A DNA stretch of 64,000 bases from Cerrena zonata (Eukaryota > Basidiomycota > Agaricomycetes > Polyporales > Cerrenaceae). Location of the stretch: assembly GCA_038087015.1 (NCBI GenBank), contig JASBNA010000001.1:310001-374000 (forward strand), in the 5' to 3' direction. The notes below the pieces were generated by a model. The model saw only the letters and a program-made list of their open reading frames with translations, was not told the origin of the DNA and searched no databases. Shown in pieces: positions 1 to 11,206 of this stretch. A program made the position numbers and the translations under genes. Positions within the stretch are counted from its first letter, which is position 1. Each line of letters begins with the position of its first letter.

Positions 1-4
1 ATAG

Positions 5-574
5 GTGACGGATGAAAATAAAGCTTCGTCCGATTTCGAAACTCAGAATAAAGCTCGCCTAGATAATCTGGTTTCCTTCATCCAAAACGCCACTTCACCA
101 CAAACGACCCCTGCGGGTCCCTCGACCGTCGTCTTCCCAACAGCGTCTGTGAGCTCCAGTCTCACACAGCCTAATGGGTCAGCTCTAGTTTCGGATGTTG
201 CTTCGACCATCATCTTCTCCGCCTCTCCTTCCACCATCTTTTTTGGAACTGCGACTGCGACTAAATCGCCTGTTGCTGACGCCGTAGCAGGTGCATTGGG
301 TGACGACTTGCCAGGGTCTGCAGGCGATCTTAATGTTCTCATGCGCAACTCGTGGATTATTATCGGTCTTCTGGGATCGGCAGTCCTTCTACTATTAGTG
401 ACATTCATCATCATGATTGTTCGTTCGAGGCGACCAAGTGGCCAACAGTACAGAACTCTCCAGAAGGCTGCACCGCATACGCACGGAGATGATAATATTG
501 ATGAACCATTCACTAGCGCATACGCCGAGCAGAAACATTCGGAGTACACTAATCCGTACACTGACAAGGAGTAA
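5..574 (+). CDS. C-terminal part of a single-pass membrane protein (5' end outside window)
   Basis: The open frame runs from the left edge to a TAA at 572-574. No ATG begins it: the first in-frame codon after the leading ATAG is GTG, and that ATAG looks like an intron acceptor, so this is probably the last exon of a gene that starts outside the window. The visible part has a Ser/Thr/Pro/Ala-rich stretch typical of a secreted or wall-facing stalk, then one hydrophobic segment (core WIIIGLLGSAVLLLLVTFII, about residues 117-137), then a basic stop-transfer run (RSRR) and a polar cytoplasmic tail ending PYTDKE. This is a type I topology. The stalk-plus-anchor form resembles the C-terminus of membrane-anchored fungal secretory proteins, for example aspartic peptidases, but no catalytic domain is visible and I do not assign a function. 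Confidence 0.6.
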   Translation: MTDENKASSDFETQNKARLDNLVSFIQNATSPQTTPAGPSTVVFPTASVSSSLTQPNGSALVSDVASTIIFSASPSTIFFGTATATKSPVADAVAGALGDDLPGSAGDLNVLMRNSWIIIGLLGSAVLLLLVTFIIMIVRSRRPSGQQYRTLQKAAPHTHGDDNIDEPFTSAYAEQKHSEYTNPYTDKE

Positions 575-1769
575 TAATATCCGTTCCGCGTCGCTCTGTT
601 CCGACCGCGCGTTCGACTTTTCCTTTTCTATATTATGCACATTTATCGGACATCATCCAATAATAAACTACGAGAGTGAGAGCGGTGGTACCGATAGTTG
701 AGGATGAGTTGTACGCAGAAACCGTTGCAGATGCAAGAAGTCCACCATCGATGAGAAGTAGAGCTGACCGACGGTAAATTCGGTCCGGGCCGGGGCAAAG
801 TCGATCGTAAAAGTGCCAGTCATTCAACACGGCCTAACACCCACTTTCAACGACTGAGACACAACTATGAATAGGGTGCTCGTAAATTGTCGGAATCGTC
901 CTCTCGACCTACAGAAGCCAATGAAACATTTACAGTCCTTACATTTCAACATCTGGACCTCTCGCCCATTCTTCTACCTGCCTAACATCAGCGATCGACC
1001 GCTGTCATCTTCCCTAGTCTCTACTTCTGGCATCATACTCGAGACTCGATAGCGCACTCCTCTGCTGCCACCACCGAATGAGATATACTTGGTGCCTTTG
1101 CAGCTGACTCTGCCCGTCATTACCCCTCCTTCCATTTCTTTTTGGTTCAAACTTGTACCGAAGGTGAGTCGCCTGTTCATATAGTCATGTACGAGTTTCG
1201 TTGACAGTCTCTGGTAGCAAGCTAGGCGGGGGTTTGAAATAAAGTAGTAAAGGTCATCAACAAAAGTGAAGCTGCGGGACATATACGAGACTGAAGACCT
1301 AGGAAAGGTCATTAGGGTCCGATATCGAATGTACATCGAAATAGGCCTCATTGCAAGTATGTAATAGTCCTGATTGTCCCTGTAAACCGACCGTGACGGA
1401 AACGGCGGTTCCAAAGATGGTCAACGCAAGGCAGGTCAAAAATACCGCGGTGTACGTGACCTTCGGCTAGAATGAATGAGATGCGGCATGGGACTGGCTT
1501 TGGAAAGTCTGCTCCATGAGCTCGGACTGTCGTCTAGGGAAAGTATAGCTAGCCTCATTCTCTCACCCTCCCCTGCCTTTGACGGTCAACTTATACGGGA
1601 AACGATAACCATACTACACTCCGCTGATCATTCGTGTAAGTTATGTCATATTCCTTCGTTTCTTACAAACAAGCGTAAAGTTCATTTGGTTATATCCTCC
1701 TACATGCCCCAGCCTCCCACTCGTGATCCCTCTCCCATCTAATACCCACTGTATCACTCCAATTTTAAC
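575..1769. other. Intergenic, no gene recognised
   Basis: About 1.2 kb between the membrane-protein tail and the lectin gene. Several frames stay open for 60-146 codons, including a minus-strand one at 974-1414, but none shows a domain, a compositional signature or plausible splice partners. I see no RNA gene here. The right end should hold the lectin promoter, but I found no clear TATA box. Confidence 0.5.
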
Positions 1770-4492
1770 ATGCCTGTTCATCTCGTAAGTAATAAAGAGC
1801 TGGTTTTTCTCGACCGATAGTACTTAACCATGTTTAATAAGAGGAGTTCAACTCTGATCGCAGCCGCATGTAATAGCGGTATATGTGTGTATACAAAAAC
1901 CAAGGAAGGCGATGTGCGTGAAGGCTGCAATGACACTACTGAATGGCAACTCTTGCAAGCTCATCATAGTGGCGATACACGTGGGTGGAGCACATTCTCC
2001 CGAAATATGGCTTGACAAACATTTGGTTCTAGGTATTCTTGATCTTGGCGACGGCTGGTTCCCAGGTAAGTCGGCCTCAAGCGATAGTACTGATACTTTC
2101 TAATGCAATTTGCAGGCGAGCTTCGCTTCCACTGTAGTCCTGACAGTACCCTATGTGCAATTGCTGTGAGTCGTGTTTCACATTTTCTCGTGGCTCCATT
2201 GTGTTAAGCAATAGTCTCTAGTGGGACGCATGGAGTCTGTCAGTATTTTATCAGATGGAGGATGGCTGTATCCGGGAGAGGATGCACTTGAACTATTGGG
2301 AAGAGACCTCGTTTGTTCAACCGGACTGTATGATGGGAACGAACCTTGCCGCAGTCTGTTCACATGCTGCCGAGCATATTTATTTGTTCTTTCAGGATAA
2401 CGACGGTTACCTATGCTATCGGTGGGTCAAGGTTGTATTGTTCACAATATATATTCTGAACATCCTTCTAATTAGCCACGCTACACGGTTTGAATGGAGT
2501 CCAGCCGTCCGTTTGCAAAAAGCGGCCAAATGTACTGTTATCGGTGCAACATCCCTGGGAAGGTAAGTTCGTTGATATCTGGATTTTGTGGGCTCGCACT
2601 CAGAGCGAATTAGATTGTGAGGAAATACGTGTCCACTTTCAAGATGAGAACAATGTAGTTCGCGAATATTGTGGTGGACGGGACTATACTCACTGGTAAG
2701 GGTACCTCGGATGATATATTACATTTCGACTTACTCTAGTTCCTAGGTTTCTTGGTGGTTATACCCACCAATGCAGCATACCTATTGGAGCTATAGCCGC
2801 TGTGAGCTGGTTGGCCAACGGTGGCATTGAGATCAGGTAAATCACTTGTTCAATTCCTCAGCTATATGAATGCTAACACTATATCCATTGATCTAGGATT
2901 TATTTCCAGGAAGAAAATTGTGATATTATTGAATGGTGTCATTTGTACGATGGTCGATGGATGCTGTAAGGAGTGCTTTACGAAAGACTGTCTTTGGCGA
3001 CTGATATACTTCTTCAATAGAGGGCATTTCTGCCATGCTGCACTCCCCAACTCGGACATAGTTGCATACATTCGGAATCCTGGAGGGAACCATCATATCT
3101 GTGTCATGTGGGCCGGGCAAGACCAGGTGAACTTAACTCAAAATCATATGCAGTCATTGGATACCCTATACTAAATACTAACTGTACAGACCCTGTGGCA
3201 AAAGGTGAACCTAGAGGGATACGGTTGGTTGAAAGAGACACCAATCACATTTTTGCAAGCAACAGGAAGGTTTTTTGGGTCTTGGATGGGAACATCTTTC
3301 ACAGGTCAGTACCATGCTCTGTGCAGCATTATGTATTATAATAAGACTGAGAACAGTTGTAGACAACTTGTCCAATGTAGACTGCAAAGTCATTCATCAG
3401 CTACGCATCCAATGTGGAGAATGCATTGATGGTCTTGCGCTGGACTTCACAGATGGTTCCTCAACTGAATGGCATGGAGGATGGGGAGGGGACCACTATA
3501 CTTACATGCTTGATGGTGGGGAGGACTTCATAAGTATTCGAATAATGGTGGACAAGAATTACATCAATGGTTTGCAGTTCATCACGTCAAAAGGTCTGCC
3601 TAATCTTGCCAAATCACAAAATGAATGATATTGACATGGATTTGGTGCAAGGTTGCGAAAGCATGTGGTATGGCTCTAGGTCTGGTGTATCTTCAAATTG
3701 GGAACTTGACAGCCGTGCGCTTGCTGGGTTTATGGGGTCAACGGGTCAATATATAAATGGTTTGATGGTGAGTACACTGGGACTACCTTACTACCTTAAT
3801 GATATCCAGATACTGATGTCAATTCCCTTGGTATTAGCCCTTCTGGTCTGAATGCTACAGCCCTGCTATGCTCACAAACCTGCAATCTTGCATTACCGAG
3901 GGTGAACATATTCGAAAGGAGATTGAGCTAGCCTCTACCCAATGTGCCCAGCTTCGTCATCAAACTGAGCAACTCCAGCATGATATTGAAGTTGGCCTCC
4001 GTGCCCCAGTGGACCGTGCTATCCAAGGTGTTGGAGTTCTATGTGGTACCATTCAAGACTTATATGACGAGACTCAGAAGGCCATTGTCTTGCAAAACCT
4101 TGCAATACAGAGATTGCTAAAGGTGTGCGAAGGCCAAGCAGCGGTTGTTGCACAATGTTTCAAGGATTTGTATGATGAATCTATGAAGATGCTGGAAGCT
4201 AGCAGCAAGGTGTGTTTTTTTAATTATTTATGCTTTCTAGTACGATGTTGATCTTTCAATAGCTTAGCCTTGAATGTACTGCAAAGTTGGGCAAGTCCGA
4301 AACCAGGATGATGCATCTCAATAACTTGCAGTCGGTTGTGGACAGTCTGAAGAAGAGTGTAGAAGTCAGAGCCGATACCATGCAGTATGTTATTTCACTC
4401 GTCTTGCCAGAGGTATGCCAAAATGGCCACTGATATCTTTTCATAGGGACAACTTGAAACAATGGGATGCTCAGAATTCTGCGAACAACTAG
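1770..4492 (+). CDS. Chimeric lectin: fucose-lectin-type beta-propeller + jacalin-like domain + coiled-coil tail
   Basis: I joined 16 exons that stay in frame and give 633 residues: 1770-1784, 1821-1980, 2033-2065, 2116-2165, 2222-2421, 2476-2562, 2606-2695, 2747-2836, 2897-2965, 3021-3126, 3190-3304, 3363-3593, 3652-3767, 3838-4209, 4263-4384, 4447-4492. Residues 1-338 hold repeated blades of the Aleuria-type fungal fucose lectin: LSVFYQMEDGCIRER, IRVHFQDENNVVREYC and IRIYFQEENCDIIEWC, each followed by Trp-rich strands. Residues about 340-460 look like a jacalin fold: an acidic TDGSSTEWHGG start, INGLQFITSKG, then GQYINGL. Residues 460-633 are charged, heptad-like coiled coil. There is no signal peptide, so a cytosolic lectin is likely. 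The 36-nt first intron is unusually short; translation from the ATG at 1830 would avoid it. Blade and jacalin matches are by eye; sugar specificity is unknown. Confidence 0.82.
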
Positions 4493-5312
4493 CAGGAACC
4501 CATGCGGCTGGCAGCAGCTTCGGTGAGGAGGTACTATTGGTGATGTCTGAAGACAAATATGACAAGAAAGCAGTGAACGATATGGCAGTAAGTAGGCTCG
4601 GAACATAGGAACGTACATACATAGGGTTAGGTCGAGCGTGGGAGAGGTAATAAGCATCAGCCAATCAGAAGACCTCTTTGTCTCGGGGATCTCGGAGACC
4701 CCTCTCTTTTGTATAATAGAAGATAATTGGCTACCCTGCACTCTGCCAATATCTGTCTGGAGCCTAGTCCCCGAGGATTGGCCCGGAAATGAAGCACTCA
4801 CCAGATGTTATCGGACATTTCAAGTTACCACCAGTAAGTACTAGTTACGGTGGTTGGACTGTTGAAATTTGAAAGTTCAAGTTGAACCTCTCTCAGGTAG
4901 TAAGAAACAAGGGTTTAAACTCCGCGGTTCATAAACCCGGGCCTGCAATCCGGCGAATACCTTTACGTCATTCCCTCAGTACAACTTGAAGTCCTCAGGC
5001 TCCTCAACTCCTCCGAGTCTGCTGTAGTCTGCTCGTCACGCTTGCACGACGTTTATTGAACGCCATATCATCGTGGCCGCAGTCCGCTTTGACAGGACAC
5101 CTCGAGGCGAACACGTAGAATCATCAACCTTGGTCAGGGGTCGTTATCTGTCGTAATCTGGGTCATCTGGTTGGCTGCAATTTCACTGCAGCAATCCTCC
5201 TTCGAGTTCGGGCCCGCTGGGTGTACAGCCCGTATCTTGATACAGTGAATGAAACACTAGACCAATAATATATTTCAATCTCTCCAAGTCATATGCTACT
5301 GCTGTTATAGCC
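4493..5312. other. Intergenic, no gene recognised
   Basis: About 0.8 kb between the lectin stop and the TATA box of the next gene. Short open frames on both strands (for example 4638-4844 plus, 4395-4664 minus) have no domain signature and no ATG/splice context that would make a gene. Confidence 0.5.
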
Positions 5313-5321
5313 TATATATAA
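5313..5321 (+). promoter_or_regulatory. TATA box of the oxidoreductase gene
   Basis: TATATATAA lies 81 nt upstream of the ATG at 5402. It sits just before an in-frame ATG at 5327, which would fall upstream of the expected transcription start. This favours 5402 as the true start. Confidence 0.5.
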
Positions 5322-5401
5322 TCAGCATGCCCTTTGTGCGCCATGCTAAAGGTCTTTGGAGGAAGTCTATACACCTACACGAACCCTTTAATCTCTGCAA
5401 T

Positions 5402-7045
5402 ATGGCACAAGATGTCGCTGCCCGTCAAGAAGACCCTATCACCCTTGCTATTATCGGATGTGGGCAGCGCGGAGATGTACGTATGAACGCTCACGGGGCG
5501 TACTTCTACTTATAACTCAGCTATCTTTGTCCATATCTTTATTCCTTAGAACTATGCTTCCTTTGCCATAGCGGAACCTACCAAGTGCAAGATAGTCGCA
5601 ATCGCTGAGCCTCGACCAAAGACTCAGAAGAACTTTGCTGCTCTTCATAATGTCGATCAAACTCTCGTCTTTGATTCCTGGGAGGATCTCCACAAGGCTT
5701 CTGCGGATACCATTAAAACCGTAGGTAAACGTCTAGCAGACGCCGTGGTTGTTGCAGTACAGGACCAGATGCATCTCGAGGTCGTCCTAGCGTTTGCGGA
5801 ACAAGGATACCATATACTCTGTGAGAAACCGATGTCGACTAACCTCGACGATTGCCTGAAGATGGAATACGCTGTTAAGAACGCGGGAATTATATTTGGC
5901 ATGGGTCATGGTACGTTGCTACAATGTTGGAAGGACTGAGGTCCTAACTATATTTAATCTGTCAAGTGTTACGGTATTCACCTTACACCAAAGCCATCAC
6001 CGATATTGTTCGCTCGGGCACGTTGGGCCAGATAATCAACGCAGTTCACATAGAACCAGTCGGTCATTGGCATTTCGCGCACTCGTACGTTCGCGGTAAC
6101 TGGGCGAGAGAAAAAGATAGTTGTTTCTCGCTCATGACAAAGAGTTGCCAGTTAGTCCTACTTTCTTTACCTCTATTTACTTTTAACACATAGTATTATA
6201 CGATAGTGACATAGACCTTCTCTGTCATTGGCTCTCTCCTTATACCCCAACCCGTGTCTCTTCATTCGGTTCTTTACAACACTTCCGTAAGGCATCGAAA
6301 CCTCCTGCTGCGGGTTCAGCAACACGATGTTTCGACTGTTCGTACGAGAGCGAGTGCCCGTACAGTGCCAGAAAGAGTACGTTGGCGTCAGTCTTTCATT
6401 ATCTTTCAAACCTAACTAGCTTTTTCTTTTTTATAGTATACCTTGACCGAGTAGCTCAAGGCATCACTCATTGGCCTGCAAGTACGCTTGTAGACGGGGT
6501 TCCAGACATCGAGAATATAACATACGCACTCCGCAATGGGCCATACGGCCGCTGTGTGTATGAGAGCGACAATGATGTTTGCGACAATCAAGTACGTCTA
6601 ATTGAAACCTGCCAAATTTTGTGTCATGTGAATAATGTTATCCCAGGTCGTAAACTTAGAATTCTCCAACGGAGCTACAGCATCCTTCACTATGATCGCC
6701 CAAACCTCTCTTATCTGCGAACGTCAAACACGCCTCCACTTCTCACATGGCGAGATCGTCGGTGACATGAACTCATTCACCGTCACCAATTTCCGAACCG
6801 GACAAGTCAAGAAACACACCCCCAAGAATGAAGGTGGACATCATGGTGGAGGGGACGTTGGGTTGATTCGCACGTTCATCGAGGCGGTGAGGACGGGGAA
6901 GCAGGAGTTGCTTGGGACGGATATTAGCGATGTCTTGAGGAGTCATCTCACTGTTTTCGCGGCAGAGACTAGTCGGAAGGAAGGTAAGGTTGTTAATTGC
7001 GAAGAATTCGAGTCAGAGGCTAGGAAGAAGCTGCGCGTTGTATAA
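5402..7045 (+). CDS. Gfo/Idh/MocA-family NAD(P)-dependent oxidoreductase
   Basis: Six exons (5402-5476, 5550-5910, 5967-6150, 6207-6376, 6437-6591, 6647-7045) join in frame to 447 residues, close to the family size for this fungal subgroup. The N-terminal Rossmann fold begins with a hydrophobic strand into GCGQRGD (NAD(P)-binding loop). The family signature CEKP follows at the end of the nucleotide-binding domain, then GHVLRYSP and the KSCHDIDLL stretch, whose His/Asp are the usual active-site positions of the C-terminal alpha/beta domain. These enzymes oxidise or reduce sugars, inositols or related polyols; the substrate cannot be read from sequence. An upstream in-frame ATG at 5327 would add 25 residues but lies too close to the TATA box. 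The Cys-rich CFDCSYESEC segment in exon 4 could be a metal site. A second, different member of the superfamily lies at 49107-50618. Confidence 0.88.
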
Positions 7046-7495
7046 TTTGACAGGTTTCCACTGCGGTTATGTATTATATTGACGAGACCTAGGTTGTATT
7101 ATGCCTCATCATATTGAAATTGATTATACCCACTCTGTGTTCGTCGTCGTCTCTTGAAATTTCGAAGAGCAGTCGGGGAATGTCACGAAATAGTCTTGGC
7201 GCAGTACGCGGATCTCAGGTTCAAAAGGTTGACAGGCATTGCCCAGTTCAGGACACTTACCCCTTAGTACTGGATGATGATCTAAAGCATGACCTAAATG
7301 CACGTCTACCTTGGTATTAGGGGCACTGCTGCGTCGCTACACCTAGACAAACTTAGATATGGACGAGCCTGCGATGTAAGACGTACTCACTCGGGCCCGA
7401 CTGTTAGCTCTCATTCAGGTACCGAATAAATAGGTAGCAGCTCTGTAGAGGTATCTCCATAATCCGAGTCCCCCGGACGTTTGCACCATAACAGA
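7046..7495. other. Intergenic, 3' and promoter region
   Basis: About 450 nt between two plus-strand genes. A 68-codon open frame at 7114-7320 has no recognisable features. Nothing else seen. Confidence 0.45.
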
Positions 7496-8479
7496 ATGAG
7501 CGAAGACAGATCACAAAACAAAGAAGAATACCTTCAGCTCGAAGGTGGTCGTGTATTAGCCTACGCTCATACAGGCAACACCTCCAGTAACAACGTCGTC
7601 ATATTCCTCCATGGAGTCTTCGGCGTAGGACGAGTCAACCCCAAGACCATCGCACCAGTCTTCATCGAGAAGGGTGTACATCACCTTGCTCCTACTCTGC
7701 CAGGATGGGGCAACTCATCTCCTCCACCAGCTTCAGCGACATTTCACGATTACCTTTATGAAGTGATCACAATCCTCGTCACTCATTTCCACCCAGACAC
7801 TTCTAGTATAAAGCTCTACATTTCAGGGGGTTCTTATGGCACGATGGCAGCCCAAATGCTATACGGCGCACCCTACGATGTCTTCCCGCTAGGAAGACAA
7901 ATCGCAGGTGTTATGCTCATAGCCCCTTTCTCCCCACCTCACATCCACAAAGAATACACCAAATGTCTTTCATGGGCAAACTACACTGCCATCGGTCCCC
8001 CTTCACGATACCTGCCCACGATGAAACTTGGCAAGGTCATGATGGAGGATAAGGTCAATACGCTCGAGAAGGCAGCTGCTTTCATTCATGATTTCGGGTT
8101 CAAAAAGATGACACCCGGAGAACGTGAGGCGTTTGAACGCTTCAAAGAGAAACACGGTATAGCGGATGGCGAGACCGAGAAGACCATGGGAGAGGGGGTG
8201 TATAGCAGTGTGGCGAAGACCTGGGAAGGGTTCTTCGCTGTTGCCAAAGTGTTTCATTCCGGTTGGGGTGGGTACGACCCTACCAGCTTAGATGATGAAC
8301 ACGCGAGGAAGCCTGTTCTCCTCGTCATGACACACGAGGATAAGGATAACAAGTTGATGGGAGAGTGGTTATTGAAGAATATGCGGAACGTTCGTGGGAG
8401 GTATGAGGAAGGGGGTCATATGGCGTCGATGTTCGTCCTCGACGACATCTGGGCGGATTTCCTGAGCGATTGTTCCTAG
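7496..8479 (+). CDS. Alpha/beta-hydrolase fold protein
   Basis: Intronless frame of 327 residues ending TAG at 8477-8479. The frame is open five codons further upstream but begins there with TTG, so the ATG at 7496 is the start. It has the order of an alpha/beta hydrolase: strand and oxyanion loop FLHGVFGVG (residues about 37-45), a PGWGNSSPP loop near residue 70, the nucleophile elbow ISGGSYGTM with Ser113, a lid region in the middle, a candidate acid near THEDKDN, and a C-terminal GGHMASM with His308 as the likely catalytic base. There is no signal peptide, so it is probably cytosolic. The family covers esterases, epoxide hydrolases and C-C hydrolases; nothing here narrows the substrate. 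It is one of the few intronless genes in the window. Confidence 0.85.
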   Translation: MSEDRSQNKEEYLQLEGGRVLAYAHTGNTSSNNVVIFLHGVFGVGRVNPKTIAPVFIEKGVHHLAPTLPGWGNSSPPPASATFHDYLYEVITILVTHFHPDTSSIKLYISGGSYGTMAAQMLYGAPYDVFPLGRQIAGVMLIAPFSPPHIHKEYTKCLSWANYTAIGPPSRYLPTMKLGKVMMEDKVNTLEKAAAFIHDFGFKKMTPGEREAFERFKEKHGIADGETEKTMGEGVYSSVAKTWEGFFAVAKVFHSGWGGYDPTSLDDEHARKPVLLVMTHEDKDNKLMGEWLLKNMRNVRGRYEEGGHMASMFVLDDIWADFLSDCS

Positions 8480-8657
8480 TCACGGCTCGGATTCTTATTA
8501 GTAGTGGCTTACCGAGGGCTTTTACTTGTTTCCGTTTTCACTCTGAGTTTCTGGGGCAAGACAATTATATATGCAATACATATGCGGACTTACTAAATGA
8601 TTCTCTACATGCGTCGTAATAGATGGGGGGAGATGCAGCGCAGAGAGTCGGTAAACA

Positions 8658-10824
8658 TCAGTCATGTAACTCCAGTTCTCTCCGAATCCGTTCACGGACT
8701 TCTCGTAGACCACCAGCTTCTCGTTTAACAGTACGTGGGCTTCTGGTCCTGAGTTCTTCAGCACTTTCGTGCTTACCGCGAACACGGCCGGGACTGCTAG
8801 GCACCTTGCCAGGGCTAGAAGTGGTTGAACTACTGGACGTTTCCGAGGTCGCATTCATAAACGGTGCGGGCATTTCCAACCATTCTTCCCCTCCTATGTT
8901 TTTGTATTGGAGGAAGAACGGACATAGAGAAGCGAGCATCTTTAACGAGTCTTGGGCGTCCGACAGAGAAATGGGTACGGGAGACGACTTGATAATGGCA
9001 GAAGTGACTTCTGTGTATGGAAGAGTACGCCTTTTGCGTATCGTTGCAGCGGTTGCCGAGCCGGCTGGGTTGGAAAATAACCTAAGAGCGCACAGGGTGA
9101 GCAAGAGAAAAGTAGAATAAATGGATCTTACTTACATCCATACACTTTCAGCTACTCCGGACAGGCGACCAAGCAAGCATCTACGACGTGTTTCTTCTTG
9201 GCCCAGTTTCTGTAGTTGTTCTTTAGTCATTCGAGGTGTACGACTAGGATACAACCCTGGAGTGCCCTTGGAAGGGGTAGACTGAAGTGAACGTTGTCGG
9301 ATGCGTTCATACAAAGCTTCGCGCCTCGCACTAGTAGGAGTCTGAGGGACAGTCACAGCGTCGGAGCCGCGCTGATGAACAGGTGTGGATGGCATTGAGA
9401 AGGTTCGAGAGGAGGAGGGGGTATCGCTGAGGGAGGGCGTTGAAGGTCGAGAGGATGATGGTGTTCTAGAGCCAGATGTTGATGGAGTCAACAGTGCGGC
9501 TGCCAAATCCAAACGACCAGTACGAGAGGGTGTTTTGGGGAATAATATAGAGCTCTTAGAAGGTGTCGTAGAGGAAGCTCGAGGGAATAAGATAGAACTC
9601 TTGGAAGGTGTCGCGGAAGGGGTAGAAGCTCTGCTTGACGTATCAATGGGGAAAGGTATGGCAAAATCACGTCGCTTAGCGGGAGATTTGGACGGAGACC
9701 GAGAGTACACAGAGGTAGGAGAACCAGGTGTCGCAAGAATCTTAGAGGAAGAAGGGGACTTGGGTGATGACGACGCAAGTAGTCGCGTGAGAGTAGACGG
9801 CTTGCTGGCTTGCGGAAGGGCCGGAAGGTCCGCAAGGGGTAAGTTAGGTACCGGGTTTTGATCAGAGTGTAGCTATGGGGGAAGTTAGAGATGTGCTTTT
9901 AGAAACTCGAAAAGAATTTTTATTACCTTGACCCATTGATCAAGTTTCTTGCGGACATCATGCCTGCGAGATTCGCTTGCAGCCGTCCATCTTGCAACAG
10001 CAGCCATGCCCTCACCCATGTCCTTTGTCGATATCCATTTCCACTTCGATACCTATTCCATAGGCCGGTACACGCGTGCCAGTAGACTTGGACAAGTGAG
10101 TAGTCTGACTGACGACGAAACCCATTGCCCTTCGCATCCAATCCTTGGAATGGACTACCGACGGCTTGGGTTTCTCAACGAAGAAGGGATTATCATCTTC
10201 GGAAGGTCTTTCAGGGGAAGACGTATCATCCAAGAAGGGGTTGTCATCATCTTCAGACTTAGACTTTCGCTTGGGCGTGGATGGGCCGGGCTTGTCGTCT
10301 ATGAAAGGGTTCTCATCTGGGTCTTGCGACGCGTCTTTCTCGTTCAGCTTGAAGGGGGAAGCGGTAAGACTTTACCATCCCACTCCCAAAGCCAACATAA
10401 ACGTTTCAAATCGTCAATACTAAATTTCGTGGTCAAGCCCGAGTACGAGCTAAGGGCGTGATGATTCAAGACATTGCGTACGATGCCTGTATCTGCAGTT
10501 GGGGAGATGGCACATGTTGCCAATGCGTGTGAAAGAGCGTGTTGGAGTGCTGTCTGAATAGTATACAAACGTGCAAGATGGGAGGGAAGGGGTGTCGCTG
10601 AAGGTTTGGGTTTAATCGTCCTGCGTGTGACCGTCGCTGGGGGAGTGGGCGGACTATGCGTGGAGGATGTGTAAGTATAGCTGGTAGGAGAAAAGAGTGA
10701 GATGAGAAGCAACTTACGCGACTCTTAACCTCTTGGGAGTCAGTACATCTTCGTCGTCCGAGTCTACGACCAAAGTACGCTTCTTCTGGGGGGACACACG
10801 AAGAGAAGCATATAAATCGGACAT
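8658..10824 (-). CDS. cdt1: DNA replication licensing factor Cdt1 (frame disrupted at two points)
   Basis: Cdt1 binds ORC/Cdc6 at origins and loads the MCM helicase. Exon 1 (10824-10718) starts [16 protein letters not shown] and joins through a 37-nt intron (10717-10681) to a helical domain with [15 protein letters not shown] and [17 protein letters not shown] fungal-type central domain follows ([26 protein letters not shown], then MAAVARWTA), then a Ser/Thr-Pro-rich linker with many possible CDK sites. The C-terminal MCM-binding winged helix includes [29 protein letters not shown] and [14 protein letters not shown]. The reading frame breaks near 10354-10358 (a C5 run on the coding strand) and again near 10015-10017 (a GGG run). 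Conserved segments on both sides read correctly in different frames. No good intron explains the second break. I treat both as likely sequence indels in a real gene. Confidence 0.8.
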
Positions 10825-11206
10825 GGCGGATACTATATGCACGTATAGGAGAAGTAAGGGAACGCGTTCAATGGACACAGTGAGACAAAGGGCTCGAGGT
10901 AAAGACAAGGGTCGCGGAGAGAGGTAAATGAGTCTCCAACCAAACACGCCCATTAACGCGTTCATTTATAACTCTCCCACGGACATTATTGGGCGTTTAA
11001 TTACTACGTCCTCGAGTAATTTGGTGAGGGACGACCATGGAGGTTCTTCTGCCAGTGGCTTTCTTTAGGTCTGTGAAGGAGACTACAACTTGTCTGTCAT
11101 TGAATTACACTGACCTTCTAGAGACTATTATCGCATTCACACACTCGCTCTCATTCTCCAGACCATACTATATTTAAATGCTCTCAAATGTGCAAGATGG
11201 ACTTAA
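10825..11206. other. Intergenic with likely cdt1 promoter
   Basis: About 380 nt. A minus-strand TATAAAT near 10963-10969 lies about 140 nt upstream of the cdt1 ATG and may be its TATA box. No gene seen. Confidence 0.4.

Noticed and set aside
43..567. 174-codon minus-strand open frame
   Set aside because: Lies opposite the membrane-protein exon; composition is that of a shadow frame and it has no domain.
974..1414. 146-codon minus-strand open frame
   Set aside because: No recognisable motif, no neighbouring exons, no promoter-like sequence.
5327..5401. Earlier in-frame ATG of the first oxidoreductase
   Set aside because: Only 6 nt after the TATA box, so upstream of the expected transcription start; the extra 25 residues lack family similarity.
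7481..7495. Extended start of the alpha/beta hydrolase
   Set aside because: The codon is TTG; the first ATG is at 7496.
9996..10020. A 25-nt 'intron' in cdt1 at the second break
   Set aside because: Would delete the conserved GEGMAAVAR segment.
10332..10354. A 23-nt 'intron' in cdt1 that would restore frame
   Set aside because: Implausibly short and lacking a branch site; an indel in the C5 run is simpler.
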